Source: UBA2256 sp964453055
Lineage (GTDB): Bacteria > Spirochaetota > Spirochaetia > Treponematales > Rectinemataceae
Direction of reading: 5' to 3'
DNA length: 22,566 bases
NCBI GenBank assembly: GCA_964453055.1
Contig: CAYVOD010000027.1
Span: 1-22,566 of the forward strand
Notes under the pieces: generated by a model
What the model saw: only the letters and a program-made list of their open reading frames with translations
Told to the model about the DNA's origin: nothing
The model's database searches: none
Made by a program: the position numbers and the translations under genes
Part shown: in pieces, positions 15,555-22,566 of the stretch
How positions within the stretch are numbered: the first letter of the stretch is position 1
Layout of the letters: each line of letters opens with the position of its first letter

Positions 15555-15582
15555 CGGCGCCTAGAAGGGCGCCGTTTTTTTT
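15555..15582 (+). terminator. Rho-independent terminator of the rnf operon
   Basis: A 7-bp stem CGGCGCC (15555-15561) / GGCGCCG (15568-15574) with a 6-nt loop is followed by eight T (15575-15582). It reads rightward only. Confidence 0.9.
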
Positions 15583-15617
15583 CGAACGAAGCAAAACCTA
15601 GGCGGCGCCATGCCGGG

Positions 15618-16748
15618 TCAATACCGCACCCATCTATATCGTAGCCCTAGTCCGAGGCTGATCGTCGCGTTTCTGTCGGCGGCGAGATTCTCCGGCAAGC
15701 CGTCCAAGGGCAAATAACGATTGAAACGGAGCTCGAAAAAAAGACCCAAGCCGGAGGCGCCTGAGCGGATCATCGGGGCGGCCCAGCGCAGGCCTGCGGT
15801 GCCTATCCAGCTCAGAGGGGCTTCATAAGCCCTTGCCGGGCTTGAATCGGTCGCCAGCAGCCTAGGGCGACCTAAGGTGAAGGCCGGGCCGGCGAAAAGC
15901 GAGAAGCCGACGTTTTGGCCGATCGCGAGTTCCAGAGGCAAGCGGAGGGTTCCGAGCAGCTCGTCGTATTCGGCCCGCCCCCGGAGGCTGAGAGAAAAGT
16001 TATTGAAAACCGGCAGCGAGAGCGCCGCGCCCAAGCCGGCGCCCCGGAGCTCCAGCTCCGGTGCGCCGCCTCCCACGATAGCCTCTCCATTCGCTATTCC
16101 CAGCACGTTCATTTCGAAAGCCAAGCCCGATAAGGCCGAGGCCGACACTACCCTCCCGGCAAAAAGATAGCGCCTGGACCAGGAGGATTCGGACAGGGAA
16201 TTCTTGATCACGCCCCTGCGGCTTCCCTCGCTGGCCGCGTGGAGAAACTGACCGTCTCCCATGTAAATACCCACATGATCGGCGGCGGCGATGGCGGCCG
16301 GACCGATCGCAGCCGCCGCGGACCTATCTTTTCCTTCCGCTTCGAGATCGAAAAAGACCAGGTCGCCGGCGATCAGTTCCCTTCTAGGTATCGGGAGGAC
16401 CCATTGTCCCAGCGTATCGACAGTGCGCGGAAGGTTTCTCCCTGTGGCATCCTTGAATACGAGAAACACCAAGCCTGAGCAATCAAGCCCTTTGGCGGAG
16501 GTTCCGCCATAGACATAAGGCGTTCCCATAAAACCATCCGCCGAACGCAGTATGGCGGAGCGCGTTTTGGATGGGACGAGGCTCGGCAGAGGGATCTCTC
16601 CCTGGTTTTTTGCGGCGGGGCTGAAAGGCGCCGCCATGGCCGGCGCGCCTGAACGCAAATATATGAGAATCGAGGCTAGCAGGATCAACAGACGGCCAAG
16701 CCCGCGCGACCATCCTCGCCTCTCCGATCCGGTAGACTTCCCGCGCAT
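15618..16748 (-). CDS. secreted NlpC/P60 peptidase with a C-terminal beta-barrel-like domain
   Basis: From ATG 16748 the protein has 376 residues; a TTG at 16811 would add 21 residues ahead of the signal peptide. The signal peptide is at about 1-39: basic residues, then GRLLILLASILIYL, with cleavage near AMA. The NlpC/P60 domain (about 60-205) has GTPYVYGGTSAKGLDCSGLV with catalytic Cys90, then DHVGIYMG (His158) and FLHAAS (His170). This family cleaves peptide bonds in peptidoglycan stems. An Ala-rich insertion of about 20 residues precedes His158. The rest (about 210-376) alternates hydrophobic and polar residues, is glycine-rich, and ends in LGLRYRWVRY with an aromatic last residue, as in outer-membrane barrels. 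The barrel reading is inference. It is monocistronic. Confidence 0.85.
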   Translation of the reverse strand: MRGKSTGSERRGWSRGLGRLLILLASILIYLRSGAPAMAAPFSPAAKNQGEIPLPSLVPSKTRSAILRSADGFMGTPYVYGGTSAKGLDCSGLVFLVFKDATGRNLPRTVDTLGQWVLPIPRRELIAGDLVFFDLEAEGKDRSAAAAIGPAAIAAADHVGIYMGDGQFLHAASEGSRRGVIKNSLSESSWSRRYLFAGRVVSASALSGLAFEMNVLGIANGEAIVGGGAPELELRGAGLGAALSLPVFNNFSLSLRGRAEYDELLGTLRLPLELAIGQNVGFSLFAGPAFTLGRPRLLATDSSPARAYEAPLSWIGTAGLRWAAPMIRSGASGLGLFFELRFNRYLPLDGLPENLAADRNATISLGLGLRYRWVRY

Positions 16749-16811
16749 CCTTATAGTATCGGAACGCGCTACCGAGCAATGAAATGGGTTTAAGCCCCAA
16801 GGCGCCCTCAA

Positions 16812-16840
16812 TTGACTCTTTTCAGCCTAATGACTAAAAT
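16812..16840 (+). promoter_or_regulatory. sigma70-type promoter of metK
   Basis: TTGACT (16812-16817), 17 bp spacer, TAAAAT (16835-16840). The start site would be near 16847, leaving about 93 nt of leader. Confidence 0.75.
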
Positions 16841-16846
16841 TCCGCC

Positions 16847-16939
16847 AAGCCGTTTCCGTGGAAGTTTTCTTAACGAAGACGGTCCCGCCGAGTTAACCGA
16901 ATTGCGGGCGGGTAAAAAATTCACGCTAAAGAGGGAATC
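16847..16939 (+). promoter_or_regulatory. metK leader with a hairpin, no recognised riboswitch
   Basis: CCCGCC (16884-16889) can pair with GGCGGG (16907-16912), with an inner AGTT/AATT stem (16891-16894 / 16900-16903). TTCC/GGAA at the left end may form another small hairpin. A TAAAAAATT run follows, then the AGAGGGA ribosome binding site at 16930-16936. I see no match to the conserved parts of SAM-I, SAM-II or SAM-III that I know. Confidence 0.4.
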
Positions 16940-18124
16940 ATGCCAGCAACACTGCGCCCCTTCACTTCCGAATCCGTGTCCGAAGGACATCCGGATAAAA
17001 TTTGCGACCAAATCTCCGACGCGGTCCTCGACGCCTGCCTGGAGAAAGACAGGCATTCCCGGGTGGCCTGCGAATGCTACGCCACCACCGGCCTCGTCCT
17101 CGTGGGCGGGGAGATTAGTACAAGAACCTACGTGGATATCCAGGAAATCGCCCGGTCGGTGGTGAGGCAGATCGGCTACGATAATCCCGAATACGGCTTG
17201 GATTGGGCCTCCATGGCCGTGCTCAACGCCATCCATAACCAGTCGCCCGACATAGCCCAGGGCGTGGACGGTCATGGACTCAAGGAATACGAAGGGAAAC
17301 AGGGAGCCGGCGACCAGGGCATGATGTTCGGCTTCGCCTGCGACGAGACGCCCGAACTCATGCCCGCGCCGATCATTCTCGCTCACAGGTTATTGAAAGA
17401 AGCGGCTCGGATCCGCAAAGCGAGGATAATCCCCTGGATGAGGCCCGACGGCAAAAGCCAGGTCACGGTGGAGTACGACGGCAACAAGCCGGTGCGGATC
17501 GCCGCCGTGGTCCTTTCCCAGCAGCACGACGAATCGGAAGCCGAAGGTGCCCTTCTTTCATACGGTGAAATCAGGGAAAGACTCATCGAACAGGTGATAA
17601 AGCCTGTTCTGGGACCGAGCGGGCTCCTGGACGCGGACACCAAATACTACATTAACCCCACAGGACGCTTCGTCATAGGCGGGCCGGCCGGCGACACCGG
17701 CCTGACGGGGCGAAAAATCATAGTGGACAGCTACGGCGGCATGGGAAGGCACGGCGGCGGGGCTTTCTCGGGCAAGGATCCGTCCAAGGTAGACCGCTCC
17801 GCCGCGTACATGGCCAGGTATGTGGCCAAGAATATCGTCGCCGCCGGCCTGGCGACCCGCTGCGAGCTGGAGCTAGCCTACGCGATCGGCGTTCCCGAGC
17901 CCGTATCGGTGCTCGTCGAAACCTTCGGCACGGCAAAGGTCGAGGAGTCGGCGATCGCCGAGGCCGTGCGCCGGGTCTTCGATCTTTCGCCCCAAGGCAT
18001 AATCGAGGCACTCCATCTCAAGGCCCCGCAGTACAGGGCCACCGCCGCCTACGGCCATTTCGGCCGCGAAGGCTTTTCCTGGGAGAATACCGACAAGGTG
18101 CAGGCGCTGCTCAAGGCCATTTAA
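16940..18124 (+). CDS. metK: S-adenosylmethionine synthetase
   Basis: MetK makes S-adenosylmethionine from methionine and ATP in the cytosol. The protein has 394 residues, the normal length. It starts with the FTSESVSEGHPDKICDQISD block that holds ATP and magnesium ligands. The signature GAGDQGMMFG is at 122-131, and the second signature GGGAFSGKDPSKVDRS is near 270. The ATG follows AGAGGGA. It is monocistronic, between a leftward hydrolase gene and the convergent tldE. Confidence 0.98.
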   Translation: MPATLRPFTSESVSEGHPDKICDQISDAVLDACLEKDRHSRVACECYATTGLVLVGGEISTRTYVDIQEIARSVVRQIGYDNPEYGLDWASMAVLNAIHNQSPDIAQGVDGHGLKEYEGKQGAGDQGMMFGFACDETPELMPAPIILAHRLLKEAARIRKARIIPWMRPDGKSQVTVEYDGNKPVRIAAVVLSQQHDESEAEGALLSYGEIRERLIEQVIKPVLGPSGLLDADTKYYINPTGRFVIGGPAGDTGLTGRKIIVDSYGGMGRHGGGAFSGKDPSKVDRSAAYMARYVAKNIVAAGLATRCELELAYAIGVPEPVSVLVETFGTAKVEESAIAEAVRRVFDLSPQGIIEALHLKAPQYRATAAYGHFGREGFSWENTDKVQALLKAI

Positions 18125-18157
18125 TCGGGCCCAGCTCAAAGCCCTGTGATCAATTGC

Positions 18158-19501
18158 CTATAAGGCTCCCGTGATCGATACGCCCCTAAGCTTGATCGCC
18201 GCCGGGCATAGGGATCTGGAGCCCAGGCTCCTTTCCCTGCTTCTGACCATGGCCGCCCTGAGTTCGGCCACGGAGCCCGAGATCGAGCCCCCGGTCAGGG
18301 GAACGCGTTTCTCCCCGTCGAACCAATAGGCAAGGCGTATTTCTCCCCCGAAATCCCCCGTGGTCGGTTCGAGCCTGAAATCGGAGAACTTGGCCACCTC
18401 CAGGTGAGGTTCGGCGCGCAGCCGCTCTAGGTCGACGCTCCCCTCGGAAACCGAGAACAGCGGGAAGGATCCTCTACGCGGCTCTCCAAGCCAGTCCGCG
18501 TAGCGGATGCCGCCGGTCAGGCGTTTCAGTATTCCCCTTTCCACGACCAGCGTTCGCTCCAGGGGGAAGCCGTCCGGGTCGAAGGGGCTGGAGTTGGGGA
18601 GTCCGGGAATGATTGGTTCCGCCCAGATGTCCAGGGGGTCGGCGATTTCGGCGGCGGGATCGGTCCGCTGCAGGTTCATGCCGAGGCTGAAGGAAGAAGC
18701 CTTGGTGAAAATCGCCTCGGTGGATGCGTTATCGAAAAACCAGGCGAAGAAGTCCTCCGCCTCCTTGCCTCTCAGGATAACCGGCAGATCCTTCAGCGCC
18801 GGCGTCGGGGAGGCCTTGGCCCTGTCCCTAACCTGGGCGAGCCTTGCGCCCGTAGCCTCCTCAAGCCTCGTCGCATCGGGCTGGGAAAAGGCTATATCGT
18901 CAAAGAGCTCGACCCCGCCCGATTCGCCCTCGGCCTCGACGTAAAACTCGGAATACCCCTTCCACTCCTCGGTTTCGAACCGCGCTCCCTTGGAGTTGAT
19001 GAATTGCTTCCTGGTCTTGGAAACGAAAAGCTCGAGCGCGTTTATCAGTGAACGAGGAGGCTCCGTCCGCCTTTTTTCCGGGGCGAAGAGGGCTTGCCTG
19101 CAGGCTTCCGCCCGGGCCGTCTCGTCCATCGTTTCAAAACCCGAGGAGGGAAGCTGCGTCTTCGCTTCAGCTGGCCCCGGCAGGTCGAACCAGGGATTTT
19201 TCGACAGGGAAGCCGCGAAAAGGGCCTGGGCGATCTTGGAATCGATCTCCTGGTCGCTTAGGCTCGGCTGGAGGCTTATCGAGGCTTCGCCCCTGGTCTT
19301 CTTGTCTCCGTTTGTTCCATCGACATAGACAGTGAGAGAGTGCCTGACCTCCTCCACCTCCCGAGCCAGCTCCTGGTCATTCTTGACGTAATAACGCTCC
19401 TGCCGCGTAACCTGCCTGCTGACCAGCCGCCAGTCCGCCGCCCGTATACCACCCGATTTTTCCGCCCGCGCCAACGCCCGTTCTATTCGGTCTTTCATCA
19501 T
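18158..19501 (-). CDS. tldE: TldE/PmbA-family protein, partner of TldD
   Basis: The protein has 447 residues. It belongs to the TldD/TldE family by its C-terminal half: the segment LEPTTGDFGGEIRLAYWFDG followed by PLTGGSISGSVAELRAAM is the family's conserved end. It lacks the HExxxH zinc motif, which marks it as the TldE-type, non-catalytic subunit. In E. coli the TldD-TldE heterodimer degrades unfolded peptides, matures microcin B17 and cleaves the CcdA antitoxin. The start ATG overlaps the tldD stop (ATGATGA), and GAGG lies just upstream. The N-terminal half is divergent. No microcin-like precursor is seen nearby. Confidence 0.85.
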   Translation of the reverse strand: MMKDRIERALARAEKSGGIRAADWRLVSRQVTRQERYYVKNDQELAREVEEVRHSLTVYVDGTNGDKKTRGEASISLQPSLSDQEIDSKIAQALFAASLSKNPWFDLPGPAEAKTQLPSSGFETMDETARAEACRQALFAPEKRRTEPPRSLINALELFVSKTRKQFINSKGARFETEEWKGYSEFYVEAEGESGGVELFDDIAFSQPDATRLEEATGARLAQVRDRAKASPTPALKDLPVILRGKEAEDFFAWFFDNASTEAIFTKASSFSLGMNLQRTDPAAEIADPLDIWAEPIIPGLPNSSPFDPDGFPLERTLVVERGILKRLTGGIRYADWLGEPRRGSFPLFSVSEGSVDLERLRAEPHLEVAKFSDFRLEPTTGDFGGEIRLAYWFDGEKRVPLTGGSISGSVAELRAAMVRSRERSLGSRSLCPAAIKLRGVSITGAL

Positions 19502-20910
19502 CCCAACCTCATTTTCGTTTTGACATAAGGACCGCCGGAAGAAACCTTCACGTATTCCTTATAACCCTTGCCGCAGAAGCCCGAGCCCGCCAGGACGAAG
19601 TCATCCGATACCATGTCGATGGCTTTCAGCACATCGGGCACGTACCCTGAGCAGAATACGGGGCTGGCGACTCTTCCCGAAAATTTTCCGTCCACGATCT
19701 CCTTGCCCACCATGGCGATGAGCTGGACGCCCCAGTTCCGGGGATCTTCCATGCCCGAATTCAGCTTGCTCAGGTACCAGCCTTTCTTTACCGAGGCGAT
19801 CATGTCCTTCAGCTTGGAATCGCCGGGGGCGAAGTAGGTGTTGGTCATGCGCGCGTAAGCCTTGTGCGAGTAAGCTTCGCGCCGGCCGTTGCCGGTCAGC
19901 GGCAAACCCATGGCAAGGGCCGAAAGGGTGTCGGAAATTCCGCTTACCAGGATTCCCTTATCGATGACCTTCGTTTTGGTGCCCGTCCTGCCTTCGTCGT
20001 CGAAGAGGAAGGATCCGCACTGATCCACGCCGGCGGCCCCGTCGTACATGGTGACCAGGTCGGAGCCCACCCGCTTGCCTACGTATTCGGCCGCCTTGGC
20101 CCTGCCCTTGAAGAACATGTCGGTTTCCACCCCGTGGCCGAAGGCTTCGTGCGCCAGGGTTCCCGCCAGATCCGGCTCCAGGATTACCTCATAGACTCCC
20201 GGTTCGATTTTTACCGCGCCGAGGATCGAGGCAAGCTCTTGGGCGAGGTCGGGCAGGGAGGCTTCGAGCTCGTCCAGCAGCTCCAGCCCCTTTCTCCCCG
20301 AAACGGCGCGATAGGAGGTCTTGGTGACCTGGCCGCGGCGCGAGACGCCGAAGACGTAAGCCTGGGACCAGGCGAAGCTCTGGATGAGGCTTCTGTTGGG
20401 AGAGAGGAAGATGCGGGACACGTCCATGTACTCGAAGCGGGTCTGGGCCATGACCACGATGCCTCCGTCCGTGATTTCCTCCCTCAGGCGGCTCAGCCTG
20501 GAAAGGGCGATCTCGGGATCGGTGACGAAGGGGTCGATCTCCACGGTGCCACGGAACTCCGCCTCGAAGGGCTCGTCGGGAATCTTCGGATACCGTATCG
20601 CCCCCGGGGCCGCCAGGAGCGTATCCAGCGAAGAAAATAGCCGCTCGGCGAAGCTCTCCGGGTCCCGATCGATATCGGGGCAGGCGAACTCCGCGACGAG
20701 GCCGTTTTTCTGTGCCCTGAAGACGAAACCTCGCTGGACCCAGGTCGGCTCGCTGGTCCTGGTCTCGCCCGGAGTGGCCGAGTAGCTGATGCCGCGGTCG
20801 TCGGCGCCGAGGACGCTGATGTAATCGAAACGTGGGGCGAGCAGCTCGAGGATCCTCGCCAATGCGGACTTTCTCTCGACGAGGAAGGCGCTATGAGGCC
20901 GTTCGGGCAT
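19498..20910 (-). CDS. tldD: metalloprotease TldD
   Basis: This is the zinc-dependent catalytic subunit of the TldD-TldE protease. The protein has 470 residues. The zinc motif HEAFGHGVETD has His254, Glu255 and His259, and the C-terminal Cys446 in GSGFCGKG is the expected further ligand. The start is ATG 20910 because GGAGGT stands five bases before it; an in-frame TTG at 20922 would place the ribosome binding site inside the gene. It is the first gene of the tldD-tldE pair, which reads leftward. A TATAAT on the minus strand (20980-20975) may be its -10 box. Confidence 0.93.
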   Translation of the reverse strand: MPERPHSAFLVERKSALARILELLAPRFDYISVLGADDRGISYSATPGETRTSEPTWVQRGFVFRAQKNGLVAEFACPDIDRDPESFAERLFSSLDTLLAAPGAIRYPKIPDEPFEAEFRGTVEIDPFVTDPEIALSRLSRLREEITDGGIVVMAQTRFEYMDVSRIFLSPNRSLIQSFAWSQAYVFGVSRRGQVTKTSYRAVSGRKGLELLDELEASLPDLAQELASILGAVKIEPGVYEVILEPDLAGTLAHEAFGHGVETDMFFKGRAKAAEYVGKRVGSDLVTMYDGAAGVDQCGSFLFDDEGRTGTKTKVIDKGILVSGISDTLSALAMGLPLTGNGRREAYSHKAYARMTNTYFAPGDSKLKDMIASVKKGWYLSKLNSGMEDPRNWGVQLIAMVGKEIVDGKFSGRVASPVFCSGYVPDVLKAIDMVSDDFVLAGSGFCGKGYKEYVKVSSGGPYVKTKMRLG

Positions 20911-20949
20911 GAGTACCTCCAATACTGTGCATTGTTCTTCCTTTCGGGT

Positions 20950-20980
20950 TTCAACAATAGTATAGTTTTACCGCATTATA
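20950..20980. promoter_or_regulatory. divergent promoter region of tldD and the EamA gene
   Basis: Minus strand: TATAAT at 20980-20975 for tldD, without a clear -35. Plus strand: TTCAAC (20950-20955), 18 bp, CATTAT (20974-20979) for the transporter. The two would overlap. Matches are modest. Confidence 0.3.
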
Positions 20981-21036
20981 GCCTGGTTTTCGGAAAAAAC
21001 ATATTTGGGGGGCCCGCGAGCGTGAAGCCGAATTTC

Positions 21037-21933
21037 ATGAAGGGAGAACAGGGGGCGGGATATCTTTTCGCCGTCGGGGCCACTGTCCTTTGGGCGGGGA
21101 ACATGACCCTCGCCCGGGGCCTAAGCGCGAGCATCGATCCGGTGGCGCTTTCCTTTTTCCGCTGGAGCATCGCCTGCCTGGCCATACTTCCTGTCTCGCT
21201 CAAGCATATAGTCGCCGGCTGGCCTGTCATCAGGAAGCGGCTAGGCTATTTTTCCGCCGTCTCCTTTCTCGGGGTGACAGCCTTCGCCACCTTGGTCTAC
21301 ATGGCGGGGCGAACCACCACGGCGCTCAACCTCTCCCTCATCTCCATAACCTTTCCGATCTTCATTATCGTCCTCTCCAGGATTTTTCTGGGAGAAAAGC
21401 TCAGCCTGCTGCGGGTCTTGGGCATAGTCCTCGTTCTGGCGGGGGTGGTATTCCTGATCACGAAGGGCAGGCTGGCCGCCCTTGCTTCCTTGTCCTTCGC
21501 GCCGGGGGACGCCCTGATGCTGCTTTCCTCCATCTCCTGGGCCCTGTACAGCCTCCTTTTGCGAAAAAAGCCGAAAGAGCTGAATCTTTGGGCGTTTCAG
21601 GGCACGACCTTCGTAATAGGCTGGACATTCCTGGCACCCTTTTATTTTTTCGGTCCCGCCGTCTCGGCGCCCATCGAGTGGAGCGCCACGATAATCCTTT
21701 CGATACTGTACGTAGCCCTCCTGGCTTCCCTCCTGGCCTTCGTTTTCTGGAACAGGGCGGTGGAAAGGCTGGGAGCCTCGAAGGCTGGCATAGTGTACTA
21801 TTCCATGCCGCTGTTCAGCGGATTGCTGGCGTATCTGATCCTGGGCGAGGATGTCGGACTCATCCATCTGGTCAGCGCGCTTCTCATCGTGCCTGGCATC
21901 GTCGTGGCCAATTATTCGCCTAAAAAGGCATGA
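21037..21933 (+). CDS. EamA-type drug/metabolite transporter
   Basis: The protein has 298 residues and about ten hydrophobic helices, the usual two EamA repeats of five. The first repeat starts YLFAVGATVLWAGNMTLARG, and the second starts GDALMLLSSISWALYSLLLR. FRWSIACLAILP and the LGEKLSLLRVLGIVLVLAGV / LGEDVGLIHLVSALLIVPGI pairs are typical of the family. The substrate cannot be told from sequence; members export amino acids, sugars or drugs. The start is uncertain: ATG 21037 or GTG 21022, which has a GGGGGG run upstream. The open frame extends to 20893, but the extra residues do not look like protein of this family. Confidence 0.88.
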   Translation: MKGEQGAGYLFAVGATVLWAGNMTLARGLSASIDPVALSFFRWSIACLAILPVSLKHIVAGWPVIRKRLGYFSAVSFLGVTAFATLVYMAGRTTTALNLSLISITFPIFIIVLSRIFLGEKLSLLRVLGIVLVLAGVVFLITKGRLAALASLSFAPGDALMLLSSISWALYSLLLRKKPKELNLWAFQGTTFVIGWTFLAPFYFFGPAVSAPIEWSATIILSILYVALLASLLAFVFWNRAVERLGASKAGIVYYSMPLFSGLLAYLILGEDVGLIHLVSALLIVPGIVVANYSPKKA

Positions 21934-21948
21934 CTAGAAGCGAAAATG

Positions 21949-21977
21949 TTCATTATCGTATATTTTTCAGCAATACT
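21949..21977 (+). promoter_or_regulatory. candidate promoter of the aldo/keto reductase gene
   Basis: TTCATT (21949-21954), 17 bp, AATACT (21972-21977). The match is partial. The -10 lies close to the ribosome binding site GGGGGAG (21988-21994), so the leader would be short. Confidence 0.25.
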
Positions 21978-21998
21978 CGGCAGAATTGGGGGAGAACG

Positions 21999-22566
21999 AT
22001 GAAAAAAAGATTTCTTGGTTCAACCGGCGAAAAGGTATCGGCCATCGGCCTGGGCTGCATGGGCATGACGGGCCGCTACGGCCCCGCAGAAAAAAGCGAA
22101 AACCTCGCCGTGCTCAACAGAGCCCTCGACATAGGCATCAACTTCCTGGACACCGCCGACATGTACGGCAACGGAGAGAACGAAAAACTGATCTCCGAAG
22201 TCCTCGCGACGCGTCGCGACGAGGTCTTCCTGGCCACCAAGTTCGGATTCCGCCCCGACGCCTCGGGCAAAATGGGCGTCGATGTCACGCCAGAGTACGC
22301 CCGCCAGGCCATAGACGCCTCCCTGCGGCGGCTAAAAACAGACCATGTCGACCTCTACTACGCCCACCGCGTGGATCCCAAGGTGCCGTTGGAGGATACC
22401 GTGGGCGCCATGGGCGAGCTCGTAAAAGCAGGCAAGGCCCGTTACATCGGCATCTGCGAAGCCTCGGAGGCGAGCATACGGCGTGCGCACAGGGAATACC
22501 CCCTGGCGGCTGTGCAAAGCGAATACTCCCTGCTCACCCGCGGACCGGAGGAGTCGATCATCCCGA
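21999..22566 (+). CDS. aldo/keto reductase (partial, cut by the right edge)
   Basis: This gene encodes an NADPH-dependent (beta/alpha)8-barrel oxidoreductase. 189 codons are present of about 320 expected. The catalytic tetrad is visible: Asp51 and Tyr56 in LDTADMYG, Lys81 in ATKFG and His123 in YAHRVDP. LGCMGMTGRYGP at 18-29 and the LRRLKTDHVDLYYAHR block place it with the AKR13-like, auxin-induced or YghZ-type group. The substrate is not known. The ATG follows GGGGGAG. It is 65 bp after the transporter gene and may share its transcript. Confidence 0.92.
   Translation, partial: MKKRFLGSTGEKVSAIGLGCMGMTGRYGPAEKSENLAVLNRALDIGINFLDTADMYGNGENEKLISEVLATRRDEVFLATKFGFRPDASGKMGVDVTPEYARQAIDASLRRLKTDHVDLYYAHRVDPKVPLEDTVGAMGELVKAGKARYIGICEASEASIRRAHREYPLAAVQSEYSLLTRGPEESIIP

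Noticed and set aside
16849..16939. SAM riboswitch upstream of metK
   Set aside because: The conserved cores of SAM-I, SAM-II and SAM-III are not seen. Kept only as an unassigned structured leader.
18125..18157. Terminator between the convergent metK and tldE
   Set aside because: This 33-bp gap shows no stem with a T run; termination may lie inside the neighbouring gene or be Rho-dependent.

Overview
The window is a GC-rich chromosomal segment (about 60% by eye) that spans a replication-origin neighbourhood, and most of it is ordinary core genome. The DnaA and DnaN sequences read most like those of treponeme-type spirochaetes, from recalled family resemblance: the N-terminal region of DnaA, the DnaN N-terminus, and a DUF721 gene right after recF. 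The outer-membrane style of the NlpC/P60 protein and the Gram-negative form of YidC also fit a diderm. A high-GC member of the Spirochaetales is my best guess. It is an inference; no rRNA is present.

Region 1 (1-6427), replication: gyrB runs leftward off the edge and is divergent from dnaA. The 463-bp gap between them holds the gyrB promoter, two pairs of DnaA boxes, an AT-rich inverted repeat and a dnaA promoter with DnaA boxes at its start site. dnaA is followed by a 307-bp gap with four to five DnaA boxes, a GC spacer, a run of five DnaA-trio triplets and an AT-rich stretch. That is a convincing oriC of the Bacillus type. Then come dnaN, recF and dciA (DUF721), overlapping one another.

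Region 2 (6428-10230), the rpmH cluster: rpmH, rnpA, yidD, yidC and jag/khpB, reading rightward. These cover ribosomal protein L34, RNase P protein, membrane insertion and RNA binding. A clear sigma70-type promoter precedes rpmH.

Region 3 (10231-15582), energy: a complete rnfCDGEAB operon for the ion-translocating ferredoxin:NAD+ oxidoreductase, with its own promoter, a structured leader and a terminator. Flavin attachment motifs in RnfD and RnfG and all expected iron-sulfur cysteines are present. A 24-25 bp perfect-type hairpin sits between rnfB and the terminator.

Region 4 (15583-22566), mixed genes: a secreted NlpC/P60 hydrolase with a beta-rich C-terminal half that looks like an outer-membrane barrel (leftward), metK with a strong promoter and about 93 nt of leader, a tldD-tldE protease pair (leftward), an EamA-type transporter, and the start of an aldo/keto reductase cut by the window edge.

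I found no mobile element, CRISPR array, tRNA, rRNA or defence system. The points most worth a second look are the oriC architecture, the large hairpin after rnfB, the NlpC/P60-barrel fusion and the metK leader.
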